DNA from: JBEKEX01 sp050013615
GTDB taxonomy: Bacteria > Chloroflexota > Anaerolineae > Anaerolineales > Anaerolineaceae
NCBI GenBank assembly: GCA_050013615.1
Contig: JBEKEX010000002.1
Location: 1 to 64,000 of the forward strand
Direction: 5' to 3'
Length of the DNA stretch: 64,000 nucleotides
In this document: piece by piece, positions 9,701-17,896 of the stretch
How the letters are laid out: every line of letters begins with the position of its first letter
How positions within the stretch are numbered: the first letter of the stretch is position 1
The notes under the pieces: generated by a model
Database searches by the model: none
Seen by the model: the letters and a program-made list of their open reading frames with translations, nothing else
Told to the model about the DNA's origin: nothing
Made by a program: the position numbers and the translations under genes

Positions 9701-11447
9701 TGCGGATACTGTAACTGCTCTTGGTCTCATAATCGAAACTAGCCGAAGTCCGCAGTGAGCCGCCCGAAATGTTGAAAGAGGCATTGTCCGTGCTGCCAGT
9801 CCCAATGACCAAAGTATAGGTGAAGGTATTGCCCGAATCGGGATCCGTTGTCGTTAAGGCACCTACCGTCGTACCGCTTGGCTGATTCTCTGCTACGCTG
9901 GAATTGGAGAGGTTGATATCCGTGGGCGTCTCATTGACATTGGTCACTGTGACCGTAAGCGCTTTTTCGAAATACAACCCACCGCTATCCGTCGACCGCA
10001 CCCGGACGCTATAGCTGTTCTTGGTTTCGTAATCGAAACTGGTCGACGTGCGCAATGAGCTGCCGGAAATATTGAAAGAGGCGTTATCCGTGCTGCCGGT
10101 CCCCGAGACCAGCGTATACGTGAAGGTGTCCCCCGCGTCCGGATCGGTTGTCGTGAGCGCGCCGACCGTCGTATTGGCAGGTTGGTTCTCGGCCACGCTG
10201 CTGGGACTCAACGAAATATCGGTGGGCGCCCGGTTGGTGCTCGACGCCGTGATCGTGAAGGCTTTCTCATAATACAGCCCGCCCTGGTCTGTCGAGCGCA
10301 CCCTGACGGTATAACTGCCTGCTGCTAAGACTGCATTGGTCAGTAATTGGTTACTGGAGATTTGGAAACTGCCATTGTTCGTGCTGCCCGGCCCGCTTAC
10401 CAGGGTGTAGGTGAACGTATTACCCACATCGGGGTCAGACGTCGAGAGTGTACCTACGGTGGTCCCTGAAGGCTGACCGGCAGCGATTGTGCTGGAACTT
10501 AAAGAAATATCATTCGGCGCAGAATTCCCGGGCTGCGTCTGGAATTGCCAGGACTCTGACCAGGAATCACCCGCCGAATTGTGTGCCACTACCGCCCAAT
10601 AATAGGTCCCCGAAGACAAACTGGTTGTATAAGAAGTGCCGGTTATTCCCGACACATCGACTGTGGGGCTGTTAAGGTTGGAGTTAACCGAAACGATCAA
10701 GCGATACGATGTCGCATTGGAAGCAGCATTCCATTGGAACGTCGGAGAAGTACCCACGCCAGCCGCACCATCTGATGGGGCCACCAAAGTAGGAATGGCT
10801 GGTGGCGGCGTACCAATATACAAATAGACACCTTCATAACTCGCCAGGGCATTGTAACTATAATTGCTGCCGCCCCAGGTCCATAGAATGGACTGTCCTT
10901 CTGTCAATGAAGAGGTATCATACGAATATTGCGTACCCACTGTGCCGGTGGAATTTTCCACGCCAATGGTGGCGGAGTTACCGAATGAACGCGGATCGGT
11001 GAGCAATTGTCGATATTGCGTCCGGATGGCATTACTACCTTCATATAAGATGGCCTGAAAGGTCCCCATCGGCAAGCTACTGTTAAAGTATCCATAGTTC
11101 GTCCACTGCACGATCAATTCACGGTTGGGTGCAGTGCCAATGGTCAAGTATAAGATCGGTTGAGTGGTTACATTGTAAGACTCTAAATCGTCCCAAAATG
11201 GATAAATGCAGTTGTTCGGCGTGGCGGTGGTTGGAATGGGATTTTCAGTCCACTGGTTGGTCGCCTGTCCATTGAAACATAACAGGCCGTTGGTGGTAAC
11301 CTGAAATTGGGAATAGGTATTCCCATAATAAGTGAAGTTGAAACCGATGTTGAAATTCCCGCTGACGTTATCATCGCCGGTCAGGTTCGTGTTGTAAGCT
11401 GCATACTGAGTTTCAGGTGGCAACGCCTGGACATTGGATACGGGCAC
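6330..11447 (-). CDS. Secreted cadherin-array protein with LPSTG motif and C-terminal sortase domain
   Basis: At least 1705 residues. Order: a nidogen-like N-terminal module (about 10-210), an Fn3-like module (about 215-305), ten cadherin-like repeats of 100 residues (about 310-1305), a putative Ig-like module, a Cys-containing region, then LPSTGFAPG at 1537-1545 and a sortase domain to the end. Sortase residues are His1617 (VITGHVYL), Cys1681 (LTLVTCQGY) and Arg1694 (RLVVRA). Repeats carry calcium-site signatures (DPDAG, FDYET). There is no membrane helix or basic tail after LPSTG; the sortase domain takes that place. The first standard start (GTG 11447) is inside a hydrophobic segment: the frame stays open upstream to about 11576 and encodes a signal-peptide-like stretch, without any in-frame ATG, GTG or TTG. 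The true start is therefore unclear (ATT, or a sequence error). Likely a calcium-dependent adhesin or surface layer component. Confidence 0.9.
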   Translation of the reverse strand: MPVSNVQALPPETQYAAYNTNLTGDDNVSGNFNIGFNFTYYGNTYSQFQVTTNGLLCFNGQATNQWTENPIPTTATPNNCIYPFWDDLESYNVTTQPILYLTIGTAPNRELIVQWTNYGYFNSSLPMGTFQAILYEGSNAIRTQYRQLLTDPRSFGNSATIGVENSTGTVGTQYSYDTSSLTEGQSILWTWGGSNYSYNALASYEGVYLYIGTPPPAIPTLVAPSDGAAGVGTSPTFQWNAASNATSYRLIVSVNSNLNSPTVDVSGITGTSYTTSLSSGTYYWAVVAHNSAGDSWSESWQFQTQPGNSAPNDISLSSSTIAAGQPSGTTVGTLSTSDPDVGNTFTYTLVSGPGSTNNGSFQISSNQLLTNAVLAAGSYTVRVRSTDQGGLYYEKAFTITASSTNRAPTDISLSPSSVAENQPANTTVGALTTTDPDAGDTFTYTLVSGTGSTDNASFNISGSSLRTSTSFDYETKNSYSVRVRSTDSGGLYFEKALTVTVTNVNETPTDINLSNSSVAENQPSGTTVGALTTTDPDSGNTFTYTLVIGTGSTDNASFNISGGSLRTSASFDYETKSSYSIRIRSTDQGGLYYEKVFTIMVTDVNETPTNISLSNSSVTENRPANTTVGSFSTTDPDTGNTFTYTLVTGTGSDDNGSFNISGGSLLTSASFDYETKSSYSIRVRSTDQGGLYTEKAFTISIADVNEAPTDINLSNNSVAENSAVNTTVGSLSSIDPDSGNTFTYALVSGTGSDDNGSFNISGSSLRTSASFDYETKNSYTVRVRSTDQGGLYTEKVFTVSVTDVNETPTDISLSNSNVDENQPGNTVIGSLGTADPDAGDTFTYTLVSGTGSDDNGSFNISSDSLRTSASFDYETRNSYTIRVRSTDSGGLYTEKAFTIIVNDVNEAPTDIDLDNNSVAENLPANTFVGNLSSADPDAGNTFTYTLVAGTSSGDNGSFNISGGSLLTSASFDYETKNNYSIRVRSTDQDGLYFDKEFTITVIDVNETPTAINLSNASVDENKPANTVVGDLSTIDPDAGDTFTYTLVSGSGSADNDSFNISDSSLHTSDSFDYETQNSYTVRVRSTDSGGLWTEQAFTITVNDVNEAPEVDAHTFSVAENSANGTFVGTATANDQDTGDSFTFGLTAGNELGVFAIDPATGMITVADNTNLNYEANPTFHLTVTATDSHGLPGSNTVTVNLIDVGEAPTDINLSSTVVAENQPTDTVVGTLSASDPDAGETFTYSLVSGTGSTDNGDFNISGDQLRTGMSFDYEVKNSYQIRVQVTDKDGLTYQKPFTITVTDVNDAPKFTSKAATVGYKDIPYEYSIVARDEDFGDILTLTAPTLPVWLQFVDNGNGTGVLSGKPEDANIGKNPVSLVVTDSHGATATQNFVISVAANHVGGTASSNGGSISCTPWSVLIDQGVFPTATQVLCENDQTAEPDPVAGINRLNQGIKITLMQGETELTSVPYGVQVCYHYTSDFLAKVGGNPYNLRIGTYESGSTGWQIIQSTVDAGDSLICGEVTHFSWFELLQPELPSTGFAPGVQTVLPVQSSTQADTQEIGLTLDIPNLKVDVPITGVPLTDHGWDLTWLGNEAGYLDGTAFPTWSGNSVITGHVYLANGKPGPFVDLNQLQWGDQIIVHTSWGQDYTYEVRAIKEVAPDDLSILDHKDQSWLTLVTCQGYDQKTNSYQQRLVVRAVLVSIK
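7528..10523 (-). repeat. Tandem 300-bp coding repeats (cadherin-like array)
   Basis: Ten consecutive repeats of about 300 bp. The phase is strikingly exact: the segment encoding FDYET recurs at 8221, 8521, 8821, 9121, 9421, 9721 and 10021. Repeat 9 (about 7830-8130) is a divergent, more classical cadherin unit (AENSANGTFVGTATANDQDTG) and repeat 1 lacks the FDYET stretch. These are protein-coding repeats, not CRISPR. Confidence 0.9.
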
Positions 11448-11727
11448 TGCAACTAGAATAATGGATAATACAAAAAGAGATGAAATGAAGATCCGAATAC
11501 CCCGCCCAGTTACAATGCAACCTACATGCCAGCTTTTCCAAAGCTGAGAGTCTATTATATTTTTAAATAAATCTAATCATAAACTATTGTGATATTTGCC
11601 CATAAACACTGTATCGATGTAACTATTTTTAAACCCCAGATCAAAGACTTCATCTATAACTGGCATACAACTTGCTAGGATTAACTTACTCGTTTTGCAA
11701 ACTCTGAAGGGCATCACAGAAGGCACG

Positions 11728-13371
11728 ATGAAGAACCTCATCTTTCGCTTGTTCGTGACGGTTGGCATATTGGTGGTTGCGGCTGTCTTGATTCTTAGGG
11801 CCACGCCCCTGGACGGGCGCCTGGACGGCTTTGGCGTTAACCTCCCCACCCGGCCGCAGCCCAGCTTGTACCCGGCGGCATTGGACGAGCTTTCGAAATT
11901 GAACGTACGCTGGGTGCGGGTCGAGTTTCCCTGGGACGAGATCGAACCATCTCCCAACGCCTATCAATGGACTTTTACAACGGATTCGACCTTCCGCGAC
12001 CTGGATGCGTTGGTCAGCCAGGCGCAACAGCGCAGTCTTAACATGGTCGCAGTGCTGGATGGCGGCCCGGTCTATTTGTCCCACCAAATGCCCAACTCGC
12101 CGGTCAACTCCGACGACCTGCTGACCCGCTGGCGCTTGTACGTGCAGGCCGTGGTGCAGCGTTATGGCAGCCAGATCCATGTCTGGCAGATCGGCAATGA
12201 CGTTAATACGTATCAAGGTTGGGGCAGTGTGGTCTTCCCAACAGCTTCCGACGCTTCGGCCACTCCTGATCCAACTCTTTATGCCAAGCTACTCCAGGCA
12301 GCCTATGAGATCATCAAAGCCGCCAACCCCGGCGACACGGTCGTTTTGAGCGGCCTCTCGTTCACCGGCAACGGCGATTGCATCACCAGCCCTTATGCCT
12401 ACCTGGGCCAACTCGACGCCGCCGGCGCTTGGGACAATTTCGACGTGGCAGCCATGAACCTGTGGTGGGGGTCTGGCTCCCCTGAACAGATCACCAACCG
12501 CGGCTCGGCTTTCAATCCACAGACCGGAGCCTGTTTGCAGGGACAATCGATGCAGACCGATCTCATCAACGAAGTGCGCTCTTTCAAGCAATTGATCCTG
12601 CAGTTTGGGGATAAGCCGTTGTGGGTCACGGCCACGGGTTGGCAGCAAAGTGACCTGCAAGCCCAGGCAACCCAAGCTGGCATCGACGTTGGCGTGGCCG
12701 AAGCTAATGACGTAATTCGCACGCTCGTGCCGATCCTTTCGGAACCGGGGGTGCAAAAGGTGTTCTGGCAAAGCCTGCCGGACATCCCGCAAAACCCGGG
12801 ATATCCAACAACGGCCGCGGGACAGCAAGCGCTTTCCAACCTGGGTTCCCTGCTGACCGGCAGCCAACCACTCGGCCAACGCCAGGGGCAGCAGGCAGGC
12901 AGCGCTGTCTATGAATACCGCTTCCAAAAGGACGGCCGCTTGATCTCTTTCATCTGGCGGTCGACCGGCGGTGTAGCTGCCCAGCCCGTCATTGTGACCA
13001 GCCTGAATGATGAATCTGTCACCACCTATCCGGCAAGCGCAGCCGGTCTGAGCGGCAGCACCGGCACTTCGCAATCCCCCGCCAGTGACGGGACACTGGC
13101 GCTCAATGTCAACGAAGACCCGATCGTTTTGGTGGCGCAATCTCCCGACCTGATCCAACGCGGCGAGGCAGCGGTCGAAGACCGCATTGCTGCCTGGCGC
13201 GACGGCCTGACCGCCATGGGCAACCATTGGCTGGACGAATTGCGCATCTCTGCCACCAATGCCGTCAGTGCCTGGCTGCGCAACCTGGGGCAGCAGATCG
13301 TCGAATCGGTGGTCAACCAATTCTCACAATGGTTCAACAAAGCACTGGGGCAGATCGGCACCTCCAAATGA
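11728..13371 (+). CDS. Membrane-anchored glycoside-hydrolase-fold protein, probably catalytically degenerate
   Basis: 547 residues from the ATG at 11728, which has GAAGG upstream; an in-frame TTG at 11695 is less likely. An N-terminal hydrophobic segment (FVTVGILVVAAVLIL) acts as signal anchor. The body resembles the TIM barrel of cellulase/GH39-like enzymes: VRWVRVEFPWDEIEP, then HVWQIGNDVNTYQGW, then KPLWVTATGWQQ, then VFWQSLPD. In active relatives the second motif has WE..NE (acid/base) and the third has TE.GW (nucleophile). Here these read WQIGND and TATGW, so both catalytic Glu positions appear substituted. A carbohydrate-binding or structural role is therefore possible. The C-terminal 120 residues are helical and amphipathic. 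Divergent from the cadherin-sortase gene; same strand as the WD40 gene. Confidence 0.7.
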   Translation: MKNLIFRLFVTVGILVVAAVLILRATPLDGRLDGFGVNLPTRPQPSLYPAALDELSKLNVRWVRVEFPWDEIEPSPNAYQWTFTTDSTFRDLDALVSQAQQRSLNMVAVLDGGPVYLSHQMPNSPVNSDDLLTRWRLYVQAVVQRYGSQIHVWQIGNDVNTYQGWGSVVFPTASDASATPDPTLYAKLLQAAYEIIKAANPGDTVVLSGLSFTGNGDCITSPYAYLGQLDAAGAWDNFDVAAMNLWWGSGSPEQITNRGSAFNPQTGACLQGQSMQTDLINEVRSFKQLILQFGDKPLWVTATGWQQSDLQAQATQAGIDVGVAEANDVIRTLVPILSEPGVQKVFWQSLPDIPQNPGYPTTAAGQQALSNLGSLLTGSQPLGQRQGQQAGSAVYEYRFQKDGRLISFIWRSTGGVAAQPVIVTSLNDESVTTYPASAAGLSGSTGTSQSPASDGTLALNVNEDPIVLVAQSPDLIQRGEAAVEDRIAAWRDGLTAMGNHWLDELRISATNAVSAWLRNLGQQIVESVVNQFSQWFNKALGQIGTSK

Positions 13372-13469
13372 ACGAGCGCTTCGAAATTCGTACCTTCTTT
13401 GAGGTAAAATCTTTTTAGCCAATTAATCTATCTGTATTGGTCTATTATGGGTGTAAAAAGGTGAATCCC

Positions 13470-14585
13470 ATGAAACTCAACCGCTACTTACCTGCCATTA
13501 TCATTGCTGCCGTGGTGATCGTCACGGCCGTCATGTTCACCGTGGTGGCGCTTGCCGGTCATCACCCCACCGTCGCCCCCACTGAAACGGCTGTGCTAGG
13601 CACACCAACAGCCGGCTCCACTGCAACGCCGCTCGCCACTGCGACCAACACCCCCGCCCCCACACCGCAAGCCATCGGCCCAACGAACGCGGCAGCGATC
13701 AAGCAGGTTGCCCAGCTCGCCCTCACCAACAGCGGGCGCATCATCTGGGCGCTGGACGGCAAGACGTTCACCGTGACCACGACCGACGGCTACGTGCAAT
13801 ACGACGCCCGCTCCCTGCAGGTGCTGCACACGGTGCAGTTTCAGTCGCCGGTTCAATTGCTGGATGTCTCGCCGGATGGCAGCACCATCGCCATCTCGCC
13901 CGATATGGTCAACGTGGAACTGCGCGACATCACTGGCACCCAGGTAAAACTGGACATCAAGCCGGGTTACAGCCAAAACTACGGTGCCAGCTTCTCACCG
14001 GATGGGAAGACCCTGCTCACGCCCGCCTTCGATACCTGGCAGTCGGACCTTTGGAACGTGGTGACCGGGCAAAAAATCAATTCCTTGACCGGCTTCACCA
14101 CCAATTCCTCGAATTACACTGCCCGCATCCTTAATAACAAGTTGATCGTGTGGACTGCGGATGCCACCGCACAGCTCCAGGAGATCAACAGCAGTCTGAT
14201 GGGGCCAAGCTTCATCCACGAGGATGCCATCAAAGACGTGGCACTCTCACCGGATGGGAAGATCCTGGCTACCACTGCTGCCGGTTCCCTCAACGGCCAA
14301 CTGGTTCCACTCGTCTATTTGTGGGATGCCAAGAGCGGAAATAACATTGCCAAACTACCGCCGACCACCAGCTCCGGCCAGATCGCTTTTTCGCCGGATG
14401 GCAGCCTGTTGGCGGCCGCCGACGGGAAAACAATCGACATCTGGAATATCAGCACAAAGCAACTGGCCGCCCAATTAACAGGGTCAACCGATTCCGTGTA
14501 TGATGTCGCTTTTTCACCCGATGGCAGCACGCTCGTCTCGACCGGTTACGACAACATGGTACGCGTCTGGCAATTAGCACCATGA
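13470..14585 (+). CDS. Membrane-anchored WD40-repeat protein
   Basis: 371 residues. The ATG at 13470 is chosen because AAAAAGGTG precedes it. A single N-terminal membrane segment (YLPAIIIAAVVIVTAVMFTV) is followed by a low-complexity Thr/Pro/Ala linker and then a beta-propeller built of WD40-like blades, each with SPDG turns: LDVSPDGSTIAIS, ASFSPDGKTLLTP, VALSPDGKILATT, IAFSPDGSLLAAA and VAFSPDGSTLVST. Blade ends read VYLWDAKSG, IDIWNIST and VRVWQLAP. An extracytoplasmic protein-interaction scaffold is the usual reading; no enzymatic motif is present. It lies 98 bp after the glycosidase-like gene, so the two may be co-expressed. Confidence 0.8.
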   Translation: MKLNRYLPAIIIAAVVIVTAVMFTVVALAGHHPTVAPTETAVLGTPTAGSTATPLATATNTPAPTPQAIGPTNAAAIKQVAQLALTNSGRIIWALDGKTFTVTTTDGYVQYDARSLQVLHTVQFQSPVQLLDVSPDGSTIAISPDMVNVELRDITGTQVKLDIKPGYSQNYGASFSPDGKTLLTPAFDTWQSDLWNVVTGQKINSLTGFTTNSSNYTARILNNKLIVWTADATAQLQEINSSLMGPSFIHEDAIKDVALSPDGKILATTAAGSLNGQLVPLVYLWDAKSGNNIAKLPPTTSSGQIAFSPDGSLLAAADGKTIDIWNISTKQLAAQLTGSTDSVYDVAFSPDGSTLVSTGYDNMVRVWQLAP

Positions 14586-14898
14586 TTTGATCATACTCAA
14601 GCCGATCAGCAGGAATCGGCGCTCCAAGAAACAGAGCTTTTTCCTGCCATTAATCAAACAATTTACATTCACCCTCCCTGGGTTTCCTTTGAAATTATTT
14701 CAGGAAAAATCCAGGGAGGGATGATTTTAATCTCCGTTCCACCCATTTTAGTCAGGCTCATGACAGTACAAAACCAGCGCCAGGGCTTGCAGTGCGTGCT
14801 ATACTGGGGAAAACGATAGCTGGATATGTAAGGTAATTTATATCCTATTAGAAAACTCGATAGCTCATTATTGGTGTTATTAACCACAGGAGAGGTAT
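14586..14898. other. Intergenic region with long imperfect hairpin
   Basis: No gene seen. GCCGAT/ATCGGC (14601-14620) forms a small stem, and GCTC/GAGC followed by five T (14621-14642) may be a weak terminator for the WD40 gene. The main structure is the hairpin at 14672-14720, listed separately. The ribosome site GGAGAGG for the next gene is at its right end. Confidence 0.5.
14672..14720. repeat. Long imperfect palindrome
   Basis: CCCTCCCTGG (14672-14681) pairs with CCAGGGAGGG (14711-14720), and inside them TTTCC/GGAAA and TGAAAT/ATTTCA continue the pairing to a one-base apex. No T-run follows on either strand, so it is not a simple terminator. It could be an mRNA structure or a small palindromic repeat element. 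Confidence 0.6.
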
Positions 14899-16272
14899 AT
14901 GAAAAATACAATGTCAACATCCGTTGAGCAGGTCGTCGAGCCAGCTGTCGAACAGGCCACAGCACTGTTGGAACGCATTTTCCCCCAACCGCGTGATTTC
15001 AGCATCCGCTTGTGGGACCAAACCGAGCTGCCGGCTCAAGCCAAACCGATCTTCACGCTGATATTGACCCACCCGGGGGCGTTGCGCCGCATGTTCACCC
15101 CACCCCTCGAACTGAGCTTCGGGGAAGCATATATCTACGGCGACATCGACGTGGAAGGCGATATTTTTGCCATGTTCGATCTGGCAATGATGCTTGGCAA
15201 CCGGCATTTCTCCGCCACCGAAGTGGCAAACTTATTGCGAGAGATCCAGCGCCTGCCCAATACCGGCCCGCGGCGCACAATCACACGCCGCCCCATCGAG
15301 CTGCACGGAGAAGTGCATTCCCGCCAGCGCGATCAGGCAGCCGTCCGCTTCCACTATGACGTGGGCAACGAATTCTATTCTCTGTGGCTGGACCACAACA
15401 TGCAATATTCCTGTGCCTATTTCCCGGAAGGCACGGAAAGCCTGGATGTTGCCCAAGAGAAAAAGATGCGACACATCTATCGCAAGCTTCGGCTGAAGCC
15501 CGGTGAGTGCCTGCTCGACATCGGCTGCGGTTGGGGCGGCCTGGCGATCAATGCCGCGCAGCAATACGGTGTGGAGGTGTTGGGGGTGACGTTGAGCGAG
15601 AAGCAAGCCAATTATGCACAAGCCTGGATCAAGAAGCTTGGACTGGAAGACCGCGTCCATGTGGAAATGCGCGACTACCGCGACCTGGAGAATGCCTCCT
15701 TTGATAAGGTCGTCAGCGTCGGCATGTTCGAGCACGTCGGCCGCACCCACTTGCCCGAATATTTCACCCAAGTCTCACGGTTGCTCAAGCCGGGCGGATT
15801 GTTCCTCAACCATGGCATTGCCCGCAGCGGTCAACCCGACGATCTTGGCCTTCTGAAAGGGCTTGGCGGTCATCCTTCTGCGCTTGCCGCGGGCCAGGAT
15901 TATTTCGAACGCAAAGTGTTGGGCAGCGGATCGTTCTCACAGCACTACATCTTCCCGGATGGCGAATTGGAGCCGGTTAGCGAAGTCAATCTGATCGCCG
16001 AAGCGGCCGGTTTCGAGGTGCGTGATGTGGAGAACCTCCGCGAGCATTATGCGCTGACCCTGCACCAGTGGGTGCGCCGTCTGGACGAACATCACGCCGA
16101 GGCCGCCAAACTGGTCGACGAAACGGTCTATCGCACCTGGCGGTTGTACATGAGCTTTAGTGCCCGTCAGTTCGAAACAGTGCAGATATGCATCAATCAA
16201 TCGCTGTTGGCCAAGCCGCGCACCGGCGGCAAGGTGGACTTGCCGATGAGCCGGGCGGATCTTTACCAATAA
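14899..16272 (+). CDS. cfa: Cyclopropane-fatty-acyl-phospholipid synthase family methyltransferase
   Basis: 457 residues, matching the CFA synthase family, which transfers a methylene from S-adenosylmethionine to double bonds of membrane phospholipid acyl chains. The N-terminal lipid-associated region (residues about 1-150, FGEAYIYGDIDVEGD) is followed by the family hallmark HYDVGNEFYSLWLD, MQYSCAYF and the SAM-binding loop LLDIGCGWGGLAINAA (about residues 205-220). Further motifs are VGVTLSE-like (VLGVTLSEKQ), FDKVVSVGMFEHVG and GLFLNHGI. It has its own Shine-Dalgarno and a downstream terminator, so it is probably monocistronic. Confidence 0.92.
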   Translation: MKNTMSTSVEQVVEPAVEQATALLERIFPQPRDFSIRLWDQTELPAQAKPIFTLILTHPGALRRMFTPPLELSFGEAYIYGDIDVEGDIFAMFDLAMMLGNRHFSATEVANLLREIQRLPNTGPRRTITRRPIELHGEVHSRQRDQAAVRFHYDVGNEFYSLWLDHNMQYSCAYFPEGTESLDVAQEKKMRHIYRKLRLKPGECLLDIGCGWGGLAINAAQQYGVEVLGVTLSEKQANYAQAWIKKLGLEDRVHVEMRDYRDLENASFDKVVSVGMFEHVGRTHLPEYFTQVSRLLKPGGLFLNHGIARSGQPDDLGLLKGLGGHPSALAAGQDYFERKVLGSGSFSQHYIFPDGELEPVSEVNLIAEAAGFEVRDVENLREHYALTLHQWVRRLDEHHAEAAKLVDETVYRTWRLYMSFSARQFETVQICINQSLLAKPRTGGKVDLPMSRADLYQ

Positions 16273-16314
16273 AAATACTCTGAATGTGAACCCGATCAAC
16301 CTTCAAACCCTCGT

Positions 16315-16355
16315 CATCCATCAAGGGACATGATTTCTTGATGGATGGTTGTTTT
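16315..16355 (+). terminator. Rho-independent terminator after cfa
   Basis: CATCCATCAAG (16315-16325) and CTTGATGGATG (16337-16347) form an 11-bp perfect stem with an 11-nt loop, followed by GTTGTTTTT. Confidence 0.85.
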
Positions 16356-16521
16356 TGCCCTAATATAGCCCAAATTGCTTGCATTTCCCCAAGGAAATTC
16401 GTTCCGGTGCCACAGGACGGTTGTCACTATCTGTTTTTTGCCAAAGTGCATCATAATCATTAATGTTCCGTAATATTCCTGTAATTGCCTAAATTCTCAA
16501 CATTCAACCAAGGAGGAAAGT

Positions 16522-16761
16522 ATGCCCGTCAAGGGTACTATCGTCGTCGACGAACGCCTCTGCAAGGGCTGCGAGCTATGTGTGGGCGCCTGCCCTCAGC
16601 AAGTCATAGCCCTGGCAATGGATCGTCTGACCCCCAAAGGGTATCACCCCGCTTTCTTGATCGCTGAAGGCTGCACCGGCTGCGCGGTCTGTGCACTTGT
16701 CTGCCCTGAAGCTGCCATCACAGTTTACCGTGAGGGCGCCAGAGTCAAAGCCGCGGTGTAG
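16522..16761 (+). CDS. korD: 2-oxoacid:ferredoxin oxidoreductase delta (ferredoxin) subunit
   Basis: A 79-residue dicluster ferredoxin with two CxxCxxCxxxCP motifs (CKGCELCVGACP and CTGCAVCALVCP), each binding a [4Fe-4S] cluster. It carries electrons within the complex encoded by the next three genes. The start is fixed by AAGGAGG seven bases upstream. Only 10 bp separate its stop from the alpha subunit start. Confidence 0.9.
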   Translation: MPVKGTIVVDERLCKGCELCVGACPQQVIALAMDRLTPKGYHPAFLIAEGCTGCAVCALVCPEAAITVYREGARVKAAV

Positions 16762-16771
16762 GAGGAAAAGC

Positions 16772-17884
16772 ATGGCGAAACAGTTGTGGAAAGGCAATGA
16801 AGCAGTAGCTGAAGCAGCGGTGCGCGCCGGGTTGCAAGCCTATTTCGGTTACCCTATCACCCCGCAGACTGAAACCTTGGAATATCTCTCCAAACGCATG
16901 CCCGAACTGGGGCGTGCCTTTGTCCAGGCTGAAAGTGAGCTGGGCGCCATTAACATGGTGTATGGTGCGGCTTGCACCGGCGCCCGCGTGATGACCTCCT
17001 CTTCCAGCCCCGGCATCAGCTTGATGATGGAAGGACTGTCCTATATCGCCGGTACCGAGATTCCCATGGTGATCGTGGACGTGATGCGCGGTGGTCCTGG
17101 CTTGGGCAACATCGCCCCCTCCCAGGGCGATTACAACCAGATCGTCCACGGCGGCGGGCACGGCGATTATTTTCCCATCGTCCTCGCACCTGCCAGCGTA
17201 CAGGAATCGGTCGACCTGATGGCCTTAGCCTTCGACCTGGCAGAAAAATATCGTGCCATTTGCGCCGTGCTCACCGACGGCAGCATCGGTCAAATGATGG
17301 AACCGGCTGAATTGCCTCCGATGATGCCGGTGCGCACCACCTACGCCGATTGGGCTGCCACCGGCGCAAAAGGGCGCGAGCGGAATATCCTTACCTCCAT
17401 CCAGTTGGAGCCTCCTCTGGAAGAGGTGGTCAATTTCCGCCTGGCCCGCCGTCAACAGGAGATCCAGGCCAAGGAAGTGCGCTTCAAAGAGTATTATTTG
17501 GAGGACGCCGAATTCGCTGTGGTCGGTTTTGGCTCGGCCGGGCGCGTGGCAATGACCGCCGTGCGGGCTGCCCGAGCCGAAGGCATCAAGGTTGGCCTGC
17601 TGCGCCCGATTACGCTCAGTCCCTTCCCGGTCAAAGAACTGGAAGAGCTGGGCAAGCGCCTCAAAGGCATGTTAGTGGTTGAAATGAACTCCGGCCAGAT
17701 GCTGGAAGACGTGCTACTGGCAACCCAATTCCGCCTGCCGGTGGAGTTTTACGGCCGCATGGGCGGTATGATGCCGCTGCCGGATGAAGTGCTGGCGGAG
17801 ATCCACGAATTGGCAAAAGGCCCCAAGAAGCAGGACGGCCATCCGCGCGACCGCTGGCTGAAACGCATGGAAGCGATTGTCTAG
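16772..17884 (+). CDS. korA: 2-oxoacid:ferredoxin oxidoreductase alpha subunit (VorB/KorA type)
   Basis: 370 residues from the ATG at 16772, which has GGAGG immediately upstream. The protein matches the fused pyrimidine-binding and domain II region of VorB/KorA enzymes: KGNEAVAEAAVRAG, YFGYPITPQTE, the substrate-loop region ARVMTSSSSPGISLM and MRGGPGLGNIAPSQGDYNQ, which is highly typical of the branched-chain 2-ketoacid/2-oxoglutarate class. The complex oxidatively decarboxylates a 2-oxoacid to acyl-CoA with reduction of ferredoxin, or runs in the carboxylating direction. 2-Oxoisovalerate and 2-oxoglutarate enzymes cannot be separated here. Confidence 0.9.
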   Translation: MAKQLWKGNEAVAEAAVRAGLQAYFGYPITPQTETLEYLSKRMPELGRAFVQAESELGAINMVYGAACTGARVMTSSSSPGISLMMEGLSYIAGTEIPMVIVDVMRGGPGLGNIAPSQGDYNQIVHGGGHGDYFPIVLAPASVQESVDLMALAFDLAEKYRAICAVLTDGSIGQMMEPAELPPMMPVRTTYADWAATGAKGRERNILTSIQLEPPLEEVVNFRLARRQQEIQAKEVRFKEYYLEDAEFAVVGFGSAGRVAMTAVRAARAEGIKVGLLRPITLSPFPVKELEELGKRLKGMLVVEMNSGQMLEDVLLATQFRLPVEFYGRMGGMMPLPDEVLAEIHELAKGPKKQDGHPRDRWLKRMEAIV

Positions 17885-17896
17885 GAGATGATAGAT

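Noticed and set aside
7528..10523. Regular repeats considered as a CRISPR array or satellite DNA
   Set aside because: Unit size of 300 bp, continuous coding and protein-level conservation show a cadherin-like domain array.
12289..13320. 343-residue minus-strand open frame in the glycosidase-like gene
   Set aside because: Antisense to a gene with a signal anchor and recognisable fold; no motif or ribosome site on the minus strand.
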